A stretch of DNA of 32,157 nt from a virus: the IMG/VR virus record IMGVR_UViG_3300035698_007401, positions 1 to 32,157 of that record, one strand, 5' to 3'. Below the pieces are notes generated by a model. That model ran no database searches and was not told where the DNA came from. It worked only from the letters and a program-made list of their open reading frames with translations. A program made the position numbers and the translations under genes. Positions 21,306 to 27,313 of this stretch are shown here, in pieces (the first letter of the stretch is position 1; each line of letters opens with the position of its first letter).

Positions 21306-21380
21306 AATTTAAACAGGCAATTACGCCACAACAAAATGAAAGAATCCTGATATTTTCTATTGAATCTTCACGTTTTCCAA

Positions 21381-21391
21381 CTAAATAGTTA
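21381..21391 (+). promoter_or_regulatory. late-promoter-like motif
   Basis: CTAAATAGTTA followed by AAAAGGA, directly upstream of the gene at 21404. Confidence 0.5.
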
Positions 21392-21403
21392 AAAGGAAAC
21401 ATT

Positions 21404-22240
21404 ATGAAGAAATTTAAGTCATTAGGCGATGTGTATACAGAGGCTCGTTCATACGAATATAAGGATAGTACCTCCGTTCAAAGGGAAGTGGATAAAATTT
21501 CAAAGGCATATAAACAGGCAAAGGTTGATTTATTAGCTAAAGAAAATGAAGTTGATGCCAATATGAGGTCGAATAGAGACATTGAACCTCAAGATTGGGA
21601 TAGACTGTTCAGGCAACAGACCTCCGAGGAGCGTAAAGCAACAAAACGACTTGAAAAACAGCTAGACGATGCCATAGCAAAGTATAGAACAGCCAGAAAT
21701 TTAGAAAACCCGACCAATAGCCCGACATTATCAGACGAATATGAAAGTATGAAGCAAGGAAAGCATCGACTAAAGGGCAATTATGGTGCTATTAACTCAC
21801 TAAGCCATAATTATGCTACTTATAATGAACTGTCAAAGGATGGTAAACGTCTTTATGAAGGCTTGAGAGAATATGGAAATAGGGGAGAGACTAAGGAATT
21901 TGGAACCAAAGCCGATATAGATGAAATAGAATCCCTAGGTGCTAAAGAACTGGGAACAGTTATGATGCTTGCATTAGATATGGGATATGAACTGGATATG
22001 GGTCTATATTATCGCCTTGAAGAATTGAGTCCATCAATGTCTAAAAAGGTAAATAGCTATGATGGATACAAGATGAGCCATACTAATAATATGAGAGCAT
22101 CTCACGCACACTATACTAAAATCCGCAATCAGTATTTGAATAAATATGATGGCGATGAGGTAAAAGCTGATCGAATGACTAAGCTATACAGAAAGCGTAA
22201 GCAAGCTGAAAGCAAGTTCGAACAGAAATATAAGAATTAA
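21404..22240 (+). CDS. coiled-coil hypothetical protein, possible head-internal protein
   Basis: A 278-residue, highly charged helical protein. The N-terminus MKKFKSLGDVYTEARS matches the putative targeting pattern of this phage, with YTE before A. Residues ~25-100 are predicted coiled coil by inspection. No enzyme motif is seen. A late-like motif and the SD AAAGGA precede it, so it is probably a late virion or internal protein. It is the largest non-nuclease gene inside the array. Confidence 0.6.
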   Translation: MKKFKSLGDVYTEARSYEYKDSTSVQREVDKISKAYKQAKVDLLAKENEVDANMRSNRDIEPQDWDRLFRQQTSEERKATKRLEKQLDDAIAKYRTARNLENPTNSPTLSDEYESMKQGKHRLKGNYGAINSLSHNYATYNELSKDGKRLYEGLREYGNRGETKEFGTKADIDEIESLGAKELGTVMMLALDMGYELDMGLYYRLEELSPSMSKKVNSYDGYKMSHTNNMRASHAHYTKIRNQYLNKYDGDEVKADRMTKLYRKRKQAESKFEQKYKN

Positions 22241-22264
22241 ATTAATGAATTATTATCTTGAAAT

Positions 22265-22304
22265 TCGAACCCGTTTCGCTAAGTAGTTATAGGAGCAGGT
22301 TCGA
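22265..22304 (+). promoter_or_regulatory. hairpin enclosing late-like promoter before HNH gene
   Basis: TCGAACC (22265-22271) pairs with GGTTCGA (22298-22304), which includes the first base of the start codon. The loop carries CTAAGTAGTTATAGGAG (22279-22295). Same design as at 15851-15906. Confidence 0.55.
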
Positions 22305-22996
22305 TGGGAAATAAACAAAGTTATATATGGACAATTGATAAAGACGAATTACAATCAATATTGGATAATTCAAATTCCTTAGTTGAAGTTTTAAAGAAAT
22401 TATCATTTGATGGTTACAATGGAAATCATAGGACATTAAATTCTAGAATTAAGGAAGATGGGTTGTCGCTCGATGTATTAAATTCTAATAGGAAAACTTT
22501 TAGGATGAATCATATTAAGCGTATAAAGCAACCACCATTGAAGGATGATGATGTTTTTGTTATAAATTCCACATACAACACTAATAGACATTTGAAAACT
22601 CGATTGCTTGATGGTGAGTATTTGGATTATGAATGTTCATGGTGTGGTAATAGTGGCACACATAATGGTAATATCTTAGTATTACAATTAGATCATATAA
22701 ATGGGGTCAATACTGATAATAGACTTGAAAATTTAAGATTTTTATGCCCGAATTGCCATAGCCAAACCAAAACGTATTCTGGTAAGAATGCAACTGTTGA
22801 TAAAAAACGTTGCAGTTGTGGGAATGTGATATATAAGACTAGTAGCCAGTGTGTTGCCTGTATGGGAATCAGCAGTCGAAAAGTTGATAGACCTTCTATT
22901 ACAGAGATACAAAGTGAAGTTGATAATAACGGGTATTCCGCAACTGGTAGGAAATATGGAGTATCAGACAACGCCATTAGAAAATGGCTTAAATAA
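22304..22996 (+). CDS. HNH homing endonuclease
   Basis: A 230-residue protein. The N-terminal ~60 residues look like a winged-helix DNA-binding region (NSLVEVLKKLSFDGYNGN...LNSRI). The HNH core has CSWCG (about 111), LQLDHINGVNTDNRLENLRF and CPNCH. A second zinc knuckle (CSCG, CVAC) and a C-terminal helix-turn-helix (YSATGRKYGVSDNAIRKWL) follow. A free-standing homing endonuclease between array tRNAs. Confidence 0.85.
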   Translation: MGNKQSYIWTIDKDELQSILDNSNSLVEVLKKLSFDGYNGNHRTLNSRIKEDGLSLDVLNSNRKTFRMNHIKRIKQPPLKDDDVFVINSTYNTNRHLKTRLLDGEYLDYECSWCGNSGTHNGNILVLQLDHINGVNTDNRLENLRFLCPNCHSQTKTYSGKNATVDKKRCSCGNVIYKTSSQCVACMGISSRKVDRPSITEIQSEVDNNGYSATGRKYGVSDNAIRKWLK

Positions 22997-23002
22997 TTTA
23001 AT

Positions 23003-23076
23003 GCACTATTAGTGAAAAGGAATCACGCAAGGCTTCCACCCTTGAGTTGGGATATCGTAATTCCCATGGTGCACCA
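23003..23076 (+). tRNA. tRNA-Gly(TCC)
   Basis: Acceptor GCACTAT/ATGGTGC, anticodon arm CAAGG-CTTCCAC-CCTTG, encoded CCA. The T-loop (TATCGTAA) departs from TTCRANT. Confidence 0.8.
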
Positions 23077-23083
23077 ACTTATT

Positions 23084-23160
23084 GCGGGTGAAGTGTTAAT
23101 GGTATAAACCGATAGCTTATATCTATCAGATAGCAGGTTCAATCCCTGCCACCCGTACCA
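23084..23160 (+). tRNA. tRNA-Ile(TAT)
   Basis: Acceptor GCGGGTG/CACCCGT, anticodon arm GATAG-CTTATAT-CTATC, T-arm GCAGG-TTCAATC-CCTGC, encoded CCA. A TAT anticodon for AUA codons is unusual in bacteria, which normally use a modified CAT tRNA. Confidence 0.85.
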
Positions 23161-23167
23161 CAATTTA

Positions 23168-23218
23168 AGGATGATTCCAGCAACAAAAATACACTTCTAA
23201 TGTAAAAACGTTCATCCT
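23168..23218 (+). ncRNA. hairpin RNA with 7-bp closing stem
   Basis: AGGATGA (23168-23174) pairs with TCATCCT (23212-23218), followed by GTTATTTTT. The loop of 37 bases is A-rich. It could be a small RNA or a weak terminator inside the array. Confidence 0.35.
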
Positions 23219-23232
23219 GTTATTTTTAGACT

Positions 23233-23309
23233 GCTCGTGTAGCCCAACCGGTAGAGGCAACAGGTTTAAGCCCTGTACAGTATGGGTTCGAATCCCTTGA
23301 CGAGTACCA
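23233..23309 (+). tRNA. tRNA-Leu(TAA)
   Basis: Acceptor GCTCGTG/GACGAGT (one mismatch), anticodon arm ACAGG-TTTAAGC-CCTGT, T-loop TTCGAAT, encoded CCA. As in tRNA-Leu(TAG), the variable arm is short. Confidence 0.85.
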
Positions 23310-23330
23310 TTTTAACAAGAAAGACCGATT

Positions 23331-23611
23331 ATGATTATTACAGAAAATATAACTCTCAGTCTTGAGATGCTTCAAAATTTTGACCTTTTAGGTGAGGTGC
23401 CACAAAACGACTATGAAATTATGGCTGAAAGATAGTGGAAAGACTATTCGATTTCAAGATTTTAGAGGTCTCTGAGTTTATGCGAACCATAAGCCCTAAT
23501 ACGTTTGAGCCAATGATAAGAACTCAAGTCACGTTTGATGATGATATCAAAGAAGATCGTGCAACAAATGTACAGTTTGTTATCAATCAAATTATAATGA
23601 ATTCGGTGTAA
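23331..23611 (+). pseudogene. frameshifted paralogue of the 25368 gene
   Basis: Starts MIITENITLSLE and ends QVTFDDD...FVINQIIMNSV, matching MIITETMRLP... and VTITFDDSI...IIDQIIMNSF of the gene at 25368. Near 23431 the frame runs into TAG (23433-23435). Adding one base there restores a frame through KILEVSEF to the TAA at 23609-23611. A single-base deletion or an assembly error. Confidence 0.65.
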
Positions 23612-23624
23612 TTATGACAACAGC

Positions 23625-23702
23625 AAAAGTATTATGGGAGCCAAATGGTAGTGCAGGATGCTATTAACATCAAGGTTATACGTTCAAATCGTATCTAATA
23701 AT
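23625..23702 (+). tRNA. degenerate tRNA-like sequence without CCA
   Basis: T-arm ATACG-TTCAAAT-CGTAT and an anticodon-like GATG-CTATTAA-CATC (ATT) are visible. The acceptor pairs only five bases and no CCA follows. Probably a pseudo-tRNA. It overlaps a 17-codon ORF of doubtful meaning. Confidence 0.4.
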
Positions 23703-23707
23703 TTAAT

Positions 23708-23781
23708 TGATAGGAATCGCACTTGGTGAGTCGAGTCGGACTGTTAATCCGAAAAGGTGGGTTCGAATCCCACCCTATCAG
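23708..23781 (+). tRNA. tRNA-Asn(GTT), CCA not encoded
   Basis: Acceptor TGATAGG/CCTATCA, anticodon arm TCGGA-CTGTTAA-TCCGA, T-arm GTGGG-TTCGAAT-CCCAC, discriminator G. The next bases are CCT, so the final A of CCA must be added by a CCA enzyme, such as the phage protein at 8588. Confidence 0.9.
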
Positions 23782-23796
23782 CCTTTAGTAGAAACA

Positions 23797-23821
23797 TTGA
23801 ACTTTTACTCGAAAAGTTCAA
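23797..23821 (+). other. perfect 10-bp hairpin
   Basis: TTGAACTTTT, loop ACTCG, AAAAGTTCAA. No T run follows, so a terminator is unlikely. It may be an RNase III-type processing site or insulator just upstream of the GIY-YIG gene. Confidence 0.5.
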
Positions 23822-23825
23822 GATT

Positions 23826-23870
23826 AATTCGAACTTTCTCCTAAGTAATTATAGGAGATAGTTATGAATT
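23826..23870 (+). promoter_or_regulatory. hairpin enclosing late-like promoter before GIY-YIG gene
   Basis: AATTC, AACT and TCTCC on the left pair with GGAGA, AGTT and GAATT on the right, sequestering the SD GGAG and the start codon. The loop is formed by the motif CTAAGTAATTATA (23841-23853). Confidence 0.55.
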
Positions 23871-24523
23871 ATATAATATACAAAATTACCAATAATATAA
23901 ACGGGAAGATATACATAGGGAAACATAAAACCCCTGATACGAATGACGGTTATATGGGTTCTGGTAAGATATTAAATTATGCCATCGAGAAATATGGAGA
24001 AACTTCATTCACAAAGGAAATACTATTTGATCTTGATGATGAAGAATCCATGAACAATATGGAGCGAGATTTAGTAGATGAGGAGTTTGTTGCTAGATTA
24101 GACACCTACAATATAATGATTGGTGGTTCTGGGGGATTTTCTTATGTAAATGAAAATAGACTAAATGTAGATCATCCTAATCGTGAGAACTCCATTGAGA
24201 ATTTGAATAATCATGAAAAGTCCAGAGAAACTCTGAATAAACTATTAGAAGATCCTGAATATGCTCGTGAGTTTAAGCAAAAAATATCTAATGCCAATAG
24301 GTTATATTATAGTGACCATGAGCACCCTTGGGTTGGACGGAAACACTTAGATGAAACTAAACGTAAAATTGGCGAGGCCAACTCCAAGCATCAAAAGGGG
24401 GAAGGTAACTCCCAATATGGAACAATGTGGGTTTACAATCTCGAATTGAAACAATCAAAACGAATTTCCAATGACGACCCCATACCAAAGGGTTGGATAA
24501 TCGGTCGCAAAATTAAATTTTAA
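23864..24523 (+). CDS. GIY-YIG homing endonuclease (Seg-like)
   Basis: A 219-residue protein. The N-terminal catalytic module starts YIIYKITNNINGKIYIGKH and continues with GYMGSGKILNYAIEKYG and a conserved E in the MERDLV region. The C-terminal half has NUMOD-type repeats (WVGRKHLDETKRKIGEAN, NSQYGTMWVY) used for DNA binding. It is followed 14 bases later by the endonuclease VII-like gene. Its start region is sequestered by the 23826-23870 hairpin. Confidence 0.9.
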   Translation: MNYIIYKITNNINGKIYIGKHKTPDTNDGYMGSGKILNYAIEKYGETSFTKEILFDLDDEESMNNMERDLVDEEFVARLDTYNIMIGGSGGFSYVNENRLNVDHPNRENSIENLNNHEKSRETLNKLLEDPEYAREFKQKISNANRLYYSDHEHPWVGRKHLDETKRKIGEANSKHQKGEGNSQYGTMWVYNLELKQSKRISNDDPIPKGWIIGRKIKF

Positions 24524-24537
24524 GATGGTGGTTAATT

Positions 24538-24960
24538 ATGAGAACAATAAAATGTAGAATATGTGAAAATGAGAAATGTATTAAAGCATTTTATAAACTA
24601 AAAGAGGGTCGAGGAGATATTTGTAGAACCTGTTATAGAGTAATATATGACGAACCCGCCATTAATGGCAAATATCGGAATAAACCTCGAATGACGTATT
24701 TACGTAAATTAGCAAGAAAATATAACATGACGGTTGCAGAACTAGATGATATAAGGTACAGCAAACAAAAGAATTGTTGTAAAATATGTGATGCATCATT
24801 TGACAATATGGATAATAAGAATATTCATATTGACCACGACCACACAACAGATAAGTTTAGAGGGTTTTTATGTTGCAACTGTAATCGATTACTGGGAGAT
24901 GCCAAGGATGACCAAGAAATTCTTGAAAGTGCTACAAGGTATCTTGATGATACTAGATAA
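24538..24960 (+). CDS. endonuclease VII-like nuclease
   Basis: A 140-residue protein of the recombination endonuclease VII family. An N-terminal CRIC...CRTC zinc knuckle and the YNMTVAELDDI region lead to CCKICD, the catalytic IHIDHDHTT, RGFLCCNCNRLLGDAKDD and a C-terminal ATRYLDD helix. T4 gp49 of this family resolves branched DNA during packaging. This short copy in tandem with a GIY-YIG gene may instead act as a homing nuclease. The SD is weak (GGTGG). Confidence 0.85.
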   Translation: MRTIKCRICENEKCIKAFYKLKEGRGDICRTCYRVIYDEPAINGKYRNKPRMTYLRKLARKYNMTVAELDDIRYSKQKNCCKICDASFDNMDNKNIHIDHDHTTDKFRGFLCCNCNRLLGDAKDDQEILESATRYLDDTR

Positions 24961-24968
24961 TTTCGACG

Positions 24969-25046
24969 GTGTTTGTAGCTCAATTTGGTTAGAGCGTCTG
25001 CTTGTGGTGCAGAATGTTGCGGGTTCGAGTCCCGTCTTACACCCCA
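24969..25046 (+). tRNA. tRNA-His(GTG)
   Basis: Anticodon arm TCTGC-TTGTGGT-GCAGA, D-arm GCTC/GAGC, T-arm GCGGG-TTCGAGT-CCCGT, discriminator C and encoded CCA. G at 24968 can pair with C73 as the histidine-specific G-1. Confidence 0.9.
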
Positions 25047-25051
25047 AATTT

Positions 25052-25158
25052 AAGCAATGATACGATTGGATTTGCTTGGCGGTTACTTACCCGTGATGTG
25101 TTGGCAGACTGTACACCTGTAACAGCAAGAGAGACACTAAGGAGAGACTTGACCAATT
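25052..25158 (+). ncRNA. unclassified RNA segment ending in CCA
   Basis: The stretch starts with an AAGCAA/TTGCTT hairpin and ends CTTGACCA-ATTT like a tRNA junction. It has no cloverleaf and no ORF. Confidence 0.3.
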
Positions 25159-25162
25159 TAAG

Positions 25163-25266
25163 CGGGTAACGGGCAACCGTAGAGAGTCCTCAAATCATGG
25201 ACTTAATATTGTCCCAAGGTAAGCGGTTGGGAATCCCAGAGACCTTGTAAAAAACATCGTACCAAT
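25163..25266 (+). ncRNA. tRNA-like structured RNA ending in CCA
   Basis: An AGTCC-TCAAATCAT-GGACT arm is followed by CAAGGT...ACCTTG enclosing a TGGG/CCCA hairpin, and the end reads GTACCA-ATTT. The acceptor is not evident. Confidence 0.35.
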
Positions 25267-25273
25267 TTACATT

Positions 25274-25349
25274 GCCCGTATAATTCAACTGGTAGAAAGT
25301 CTGCCTTTTAAGCAGAAAGTTGGGGGTTCGATCCCCTCTACGGGTACCA
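25274..25349 (+). tRNA. tRNA-Lys(TTT)
   Basis: Acceptor GCCCGTA/TACGGGT, anticodon arm TCTGC-CTTTTAA-GCAGA, T-arm GGGGG-TTCGATC-CCCTC, encoded CCA. Confidence 0.9.
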
Positions 25350-25367
25350 ACTTAAGGAAAATTAATT

Positions 25368-25634
25368 ATGATTATTACGGAAACAATGCGCCTGCCCCGC
25401 GCCCCGACTACGGCGGATCATATAAGATACGATTATGATATCATTGCTGAAAGGATCATAACCAAATTAGCCAATCTTAAAATACTAGAAGTTAGCGAGT
25501 TCCACATGTACATAGATGCGGATGATTTCTGGCCGAGGGTGAAGGTGACGATCACATTCGATGATAGTATATACGTCGATGTCAAGACAAATAAACAAAC
25601 TATAATCGATCAGATTATAATGAATTCATTTTAG
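25368..25634 (+). CDS. small hypothetical protein with a broken paralogue
   Basis: An 88-residue acidic alpha/beta protein (MIITETMRLPRAPTTADH...). A paralogue at 23331-23611 carries a frameshift, which supports this being a real coding family. The SD is AAGGAA. Function unknown. Confidence 0.55.
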   Translation: MIITETMRLPRAPTTADHIRYDYDIIAERIITKLANLKILEVSEFHMYIDADDFWPRVKVTITFDDSIYVDVKTNKQTIIDQIIMNSF

Positions 25635-25643
25635 GAGATCCAC

Positions 25644-25672
25644 GTCGGTGATCGTTACCCGATGGGGTACCA
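25644..25672 (+). tRNA. orphan tRNA 3' end
   Basis: TCGG-TGATCGTTA-CCCGA followed by TGGGGTACCA looks like a T-arm and acceptor 3' strand with CCA. There is no 5' half. It resembles the ATCGTTA T-loop of tRNA-Thr at 26456. Confidence 0.45.
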
Positions 25673-25681
25673 TTTTTTTTT
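25656..25681 (+). terminator. possible rho-independent terminator
   Basis: TACCC-GATG-GGGTA, two C, A and nine T. The stem is short but the T run is long. It overlaps the orphan tRNA 3' end and precedes a new late-like motif. Confidence 0.5.
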
Positions 25682-25702
25682 ACATTTTAAAGTTACTTTT
25701 CA

Positions 25703-25716
25703 CTAAGTATTTATAG
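25703..25716 (+). promoter_or_regulatory. late-promoter-like motif before tRNA-Gln
   Basis: CTAAGTATTTATAG ends 4 bases before the first base of tRNA-Gln, after a T-rich terminator-like site. It could restart the array late in infection. Confidence 0.45.
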
Positions 25717-25720
25717 AAAC

Positions 25721-25794
25721 TGCCCTGTAGTGTAACGGCAACACAGGAGGATTTGACCCTCCAACTCTCAGTTCGATTCTGGGCGGGGCATCCA
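25721..25794 (+). tRNA. tRNA-Gln(TTG)
   Basis: Acceptor TGCCCTG/CGGGGCA, anticodon arm GGAGG-ATTTGAC-CCTCC, T-loop TTCGATT, discriminator T, encoded CCA. Confidence 0.9.
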
Positions 25795-25811
25795 TTTAGA
25801 AAGGAATTATT

Positions 25812-25928
25812 ATGAATAAATTATGGCAGTGGTTCAAGAACCAACCAGAAGACTTAAAGGCATTGATGTTTATTGATGCGTTTTGCTGGATAGGTGTCAT
25901 AGTAATGACGATTTTACATTTTATTTAA
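25812..25928 (+). CDS. small membrane protein
   Basis: A 38-residue ORF (MNKLWQWFKNQPEDL...) with SD AAAGGA. The C-terminal ~20 residues (FIDAFCWIGVIVMTILHFI) form one membrane segment. Function unknown. Its stop is two bases before tRNA-Ala. Confidence 0.5.
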   Translation: MNKLWQWFKNQPEDLKALMFIDAFCWIGVIVMTILHFI

Positions 25929-25930
25929 AC

Positions 25931-26007
25931 GGGGATGAAGCTTATTAGGTAAAGCACCGCACTTGCAATGCGGATTTTTGAGGGTTCGAATCCCTTCGTT
26001 TCCACCA
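25931..26007 (+). tRNA. tRNA-Ala(TGC)
   Basis: Acceptor GGGGATG/CGTTTCC, anticodon arm CCGCA-CTTGCAA-TGCGG, T-arm GAGGG-TTCGAAT-CCCTT, encoded CCA. Confidence 0.9.
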
Positions 26008-26014
26008 ATTTAAT

Positions 26015-26167
26015 GCACAGGTAGCGATTTGGTAAAGCATCCATGACGGTATGTTAACTTGTCGAGAGGAAGTATGTTGGCTCATAACTAACGAAAAGCT
26101 CGATTAATAACCGTAAAGCCCGACACATGTGGAATCAAGTAGGTTCGACTCCTACCCTCGTGCACCA
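26015..26167 (+). tRNA. tRNA(CAT) with a greatly extended anticodon arm
   Basis: A 153-nt tRNA-like gene. Acceptor core GCAC/GTGC, D-arm GCG...GC, T-arm GTAGG-TTCGACT-CCTAC, encoded CCA. The anticodon arm GTTGG-CTCATAA-CTAAC (CAT at 26083-26085) is carried on nested helices CATG/CATG (26042-26045, 26126-26129), ACGGT/ACCGT (26046-26050, 26110-26114) and CGAG/CTCG (26063-26066, 26099-26102), separated by internal loops. Confidence 0.6.
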
Positions 26168-26171
26168 ATTT
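26142..26171 (+). repeat. 30-bp direct repeat, copy 1
   Basis: From GGTTCGACTCC to CACCAATTT this is identical to 26342-26371, exactly 200 bp away. It covers the T-loop, acceptor 3' strand and junction of two different tRNA genes. Confidence 0.9.
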
Positions 26172-26174
26172 AAT

Positions 26175-26281
26175 GCCGTGTAGGGACTAAAGGTAAACCG
26201 CTATACTCCTCTGATGAACCAAGTGATCATTAAGTTCGTTATGTTGTAGAGATACTGGTTCGAGTCCAGTCTGAGGCTCCA
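26175..26281 (+). tRNA. tRNA-like RNA with insertion, chimeric acceptor
   Basis: T-arm ACTGG-TTCGAGT-CCAGT and CTGAGGC-T-CCA are normal and match the 3' end type of tRNA-Thr at 26456. The 5' strand GCCGTGT pairs poorly. The anticodon region is enlarged (GAAC/GTTC inside CTCT/AGAG), with no clear anticodon. Length 107 nt. Confidence 0.5.
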
Positions 26282-26291
26282 AAATTTTAAT

Positions 26292-26367
26292 GCACCTGAA
26301 ACATTTAGGGATGATGCAGACCCTTGTAAAGTCTGGAACTCGGTTCGACTCCTACCCTCGTGCACCA
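26292..26367 (+). tRNA. tRNA-Thr(TGT), chimeric copy
   Basis: Anticodon stem CAGAC/GTCTG, loop centre CTTGTAA. The last 26 bases are identical to the end of the tRNA at 26015, and as a result the T-stem (CTCGG/CCTAC) and half the acceptor no longer pair. It looks like a gene-conversion product and may not be functional. Confidence 0.6.
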
Positions 26368-26371
26368 ATTT
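26342..26371 (+). repeat. 30-bp direct repeat, copy 2
   Basis: Identical to 26142-26171. It forms the mismatching 3' end of the chimeric tRNA-Thr. Confidence 0.9.
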
Positions 26372-26384
26372 TATGATTAGTTAT

Positions 26385-26445
26385 TTGTATCTCTTGCCAT
26401 TCAGTGATGCATTCAATGCTAACATATCGTACAAGGGTGGCACCA
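26385..26445 (+). ncRNA. second type of pseudoknot RNA with CCA end
   Basis: TTGTA (26385-26389), TGCCA (26395-26399), TACAA (26430-26434) and TGGCA (26438-26442) are arranged A-B-A'-B', an H-type pseudoknot, and are followed by CCA-ATTT. The GAGARUGA consensus is absent. A GCATT-CA-AATGC hairpin lies inside. Confidence 0.45.
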
Positions 26446-26455
26446 ATTTAATAAC

Positions 26456-26531
26456 GCCTCTGAAGCATTATATGGATGATGTCGGCTTTTGTAAAGCTGG
26501 GAATTCGGATCGTTACCGAACTGAGGCTCCA
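26456..26531 (+). tRNA. tRNA-Thr(TGT), intact copy
   Basis: Acceptor GCCTCTG/CTGAGGC (one mismatch), anticodon stem TCGGC/GCTGG around CTTTTGTAAA, T-arm TTCGG-ATCGTTA-CCGAA, discriminator T, encoded CCA. Confidence 0.85.
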
Positions 26532-26535
26532 TTTT

Positions 26536-26600
26536 GACAGTGATCAAGTTGCATACTCCCCTGTATACGGAAGTCCGATCAAGTCATTAAAAAACTGGGA
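26536..26600 (+). ncRNA. GAGARUGA pseudoknot RNA P
   Basis: S1 GAC-AG-TGA (26536-26543) with TCA-A-GTC (26579-26585): both sides changed relative to GAG/CTC, which supports pairing. S2 TCCC (26557-26560) with GGGA (26597-26600), weak. The following ~100 bases up to the GIY-YIG gene have only short hairpins (CAGG/CCTG, CTCTGA/TCAGAG). Confidence 0.6.
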
Positions 26601-26705
26601 TGGGTAGGAGATAGCTAGGGAGGGAAGGCAGGCTGATACCCTGTCAATCGCTCTGAAGCCCGAAGATAAGTAGATCAGAGACACTAATTTAATTAAGGAT
26701 TAACG

Positions 26706-27215
26706 ATGGATACGCATTACATTATATATAAAATAACCAATACCGTTAATAATATGATTTATGTTGGAAAACATAAGACCAAAAATCTTAATGATGGTTA
26801 TATGGGATCGGGTAAAGATATTAAAAAGGCGATACAAACATTTGGAGTTGATAAATTCGAAAAGGAAGTTCTATATGATTTCGATCATGATGCAACGATG
26901 TGTGACATGGAACGCTCAATAGTCACCGAAACGTTCATTAAGAGATTAGACACATATAATGTGAAAAAGGGCGAACGGGTGTTTAATGATGATACTGTTT
27001 TAGAATTTAACGAACGAGTTAAAATGGGTCTACAACACCGCAAGCACGTTAAACGCCTACCATTAGGCCGAAAGGTGGGAGCGAGGTTAGAGGGCACGAC
27101 TGATAAGATTACACAAGCTAAGAGGCTTAGAAAATCGGGCTTATCATTTGGTAAGATTGGTGAGGTTATGGGCATCTGTCGGCAAAGAGCACATCAACTT
27201 GTTAATATGAAATAA
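26706..27215 (+). CDS. GIY-YIG homing endonuclease with C-terminal helix-turn-helix
   Basis: A 169-residue protein. The catalytic start HYIIYKITNTVNNMIYVGKH and GYMGSGKDIKKAIQTFG parallel the GIY-YIG protein at 23864, including the MERSIV segment. The C-terminus differs: a resolvase-like helix-turn-helix (ITQAKRLRKSGLSFGKIGEVMGICRQRAHQ, cited in part) supplies DNA binding. SD AAGGAT. It lacks the upstream hairpin seen at the other copy. A separate homing event in the array. Confidence 0.85.
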   Translation: MDTHYIIYKITNTVNNMIYVGKHKTKNLNDGYMGSGKDIKKAIQTFGVDKFEKEVLYDFDHDATMCDMERSIVTETFIKRLDTYNVKKGERVFNDDTVLEFNERVKMGLQHRKHVKRLPLGRKVGARLEGTTDKITQAKRLRKSGLSFGKIGEVMGICRQRAHQLVNMK

Positions 27216-27221
27216 TTTTAC

Positions 27222-27295
27222 GCACTTATAATACAATGGTAGTATCCGTGGTTGCCAATCATGAAATGCCGGTTCGATCCCGACTAGGTGCACCA
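27222..27295 (+). tRNA. tRNA-Gly(GCC)
   Basis: Acceptor GCACTTA/TAGGTGC, anticodon arm CGTGG-TTGCCAA-TCATG, T-loop TTCGATC, encoded CCA. Confidence 0.85.
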
Positions 27296-27313
27296 AATCT
27301 TGCATGTCAAACA

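Noticed and set aside
27193-27209. TCAACTTGTTAATATGAA at the end of the second GIY-YIG gene
   Set aside because: It resembles the S1 3' strand and linker, but no matching 5' strand or S2 exists and it is explained as coding sequence.
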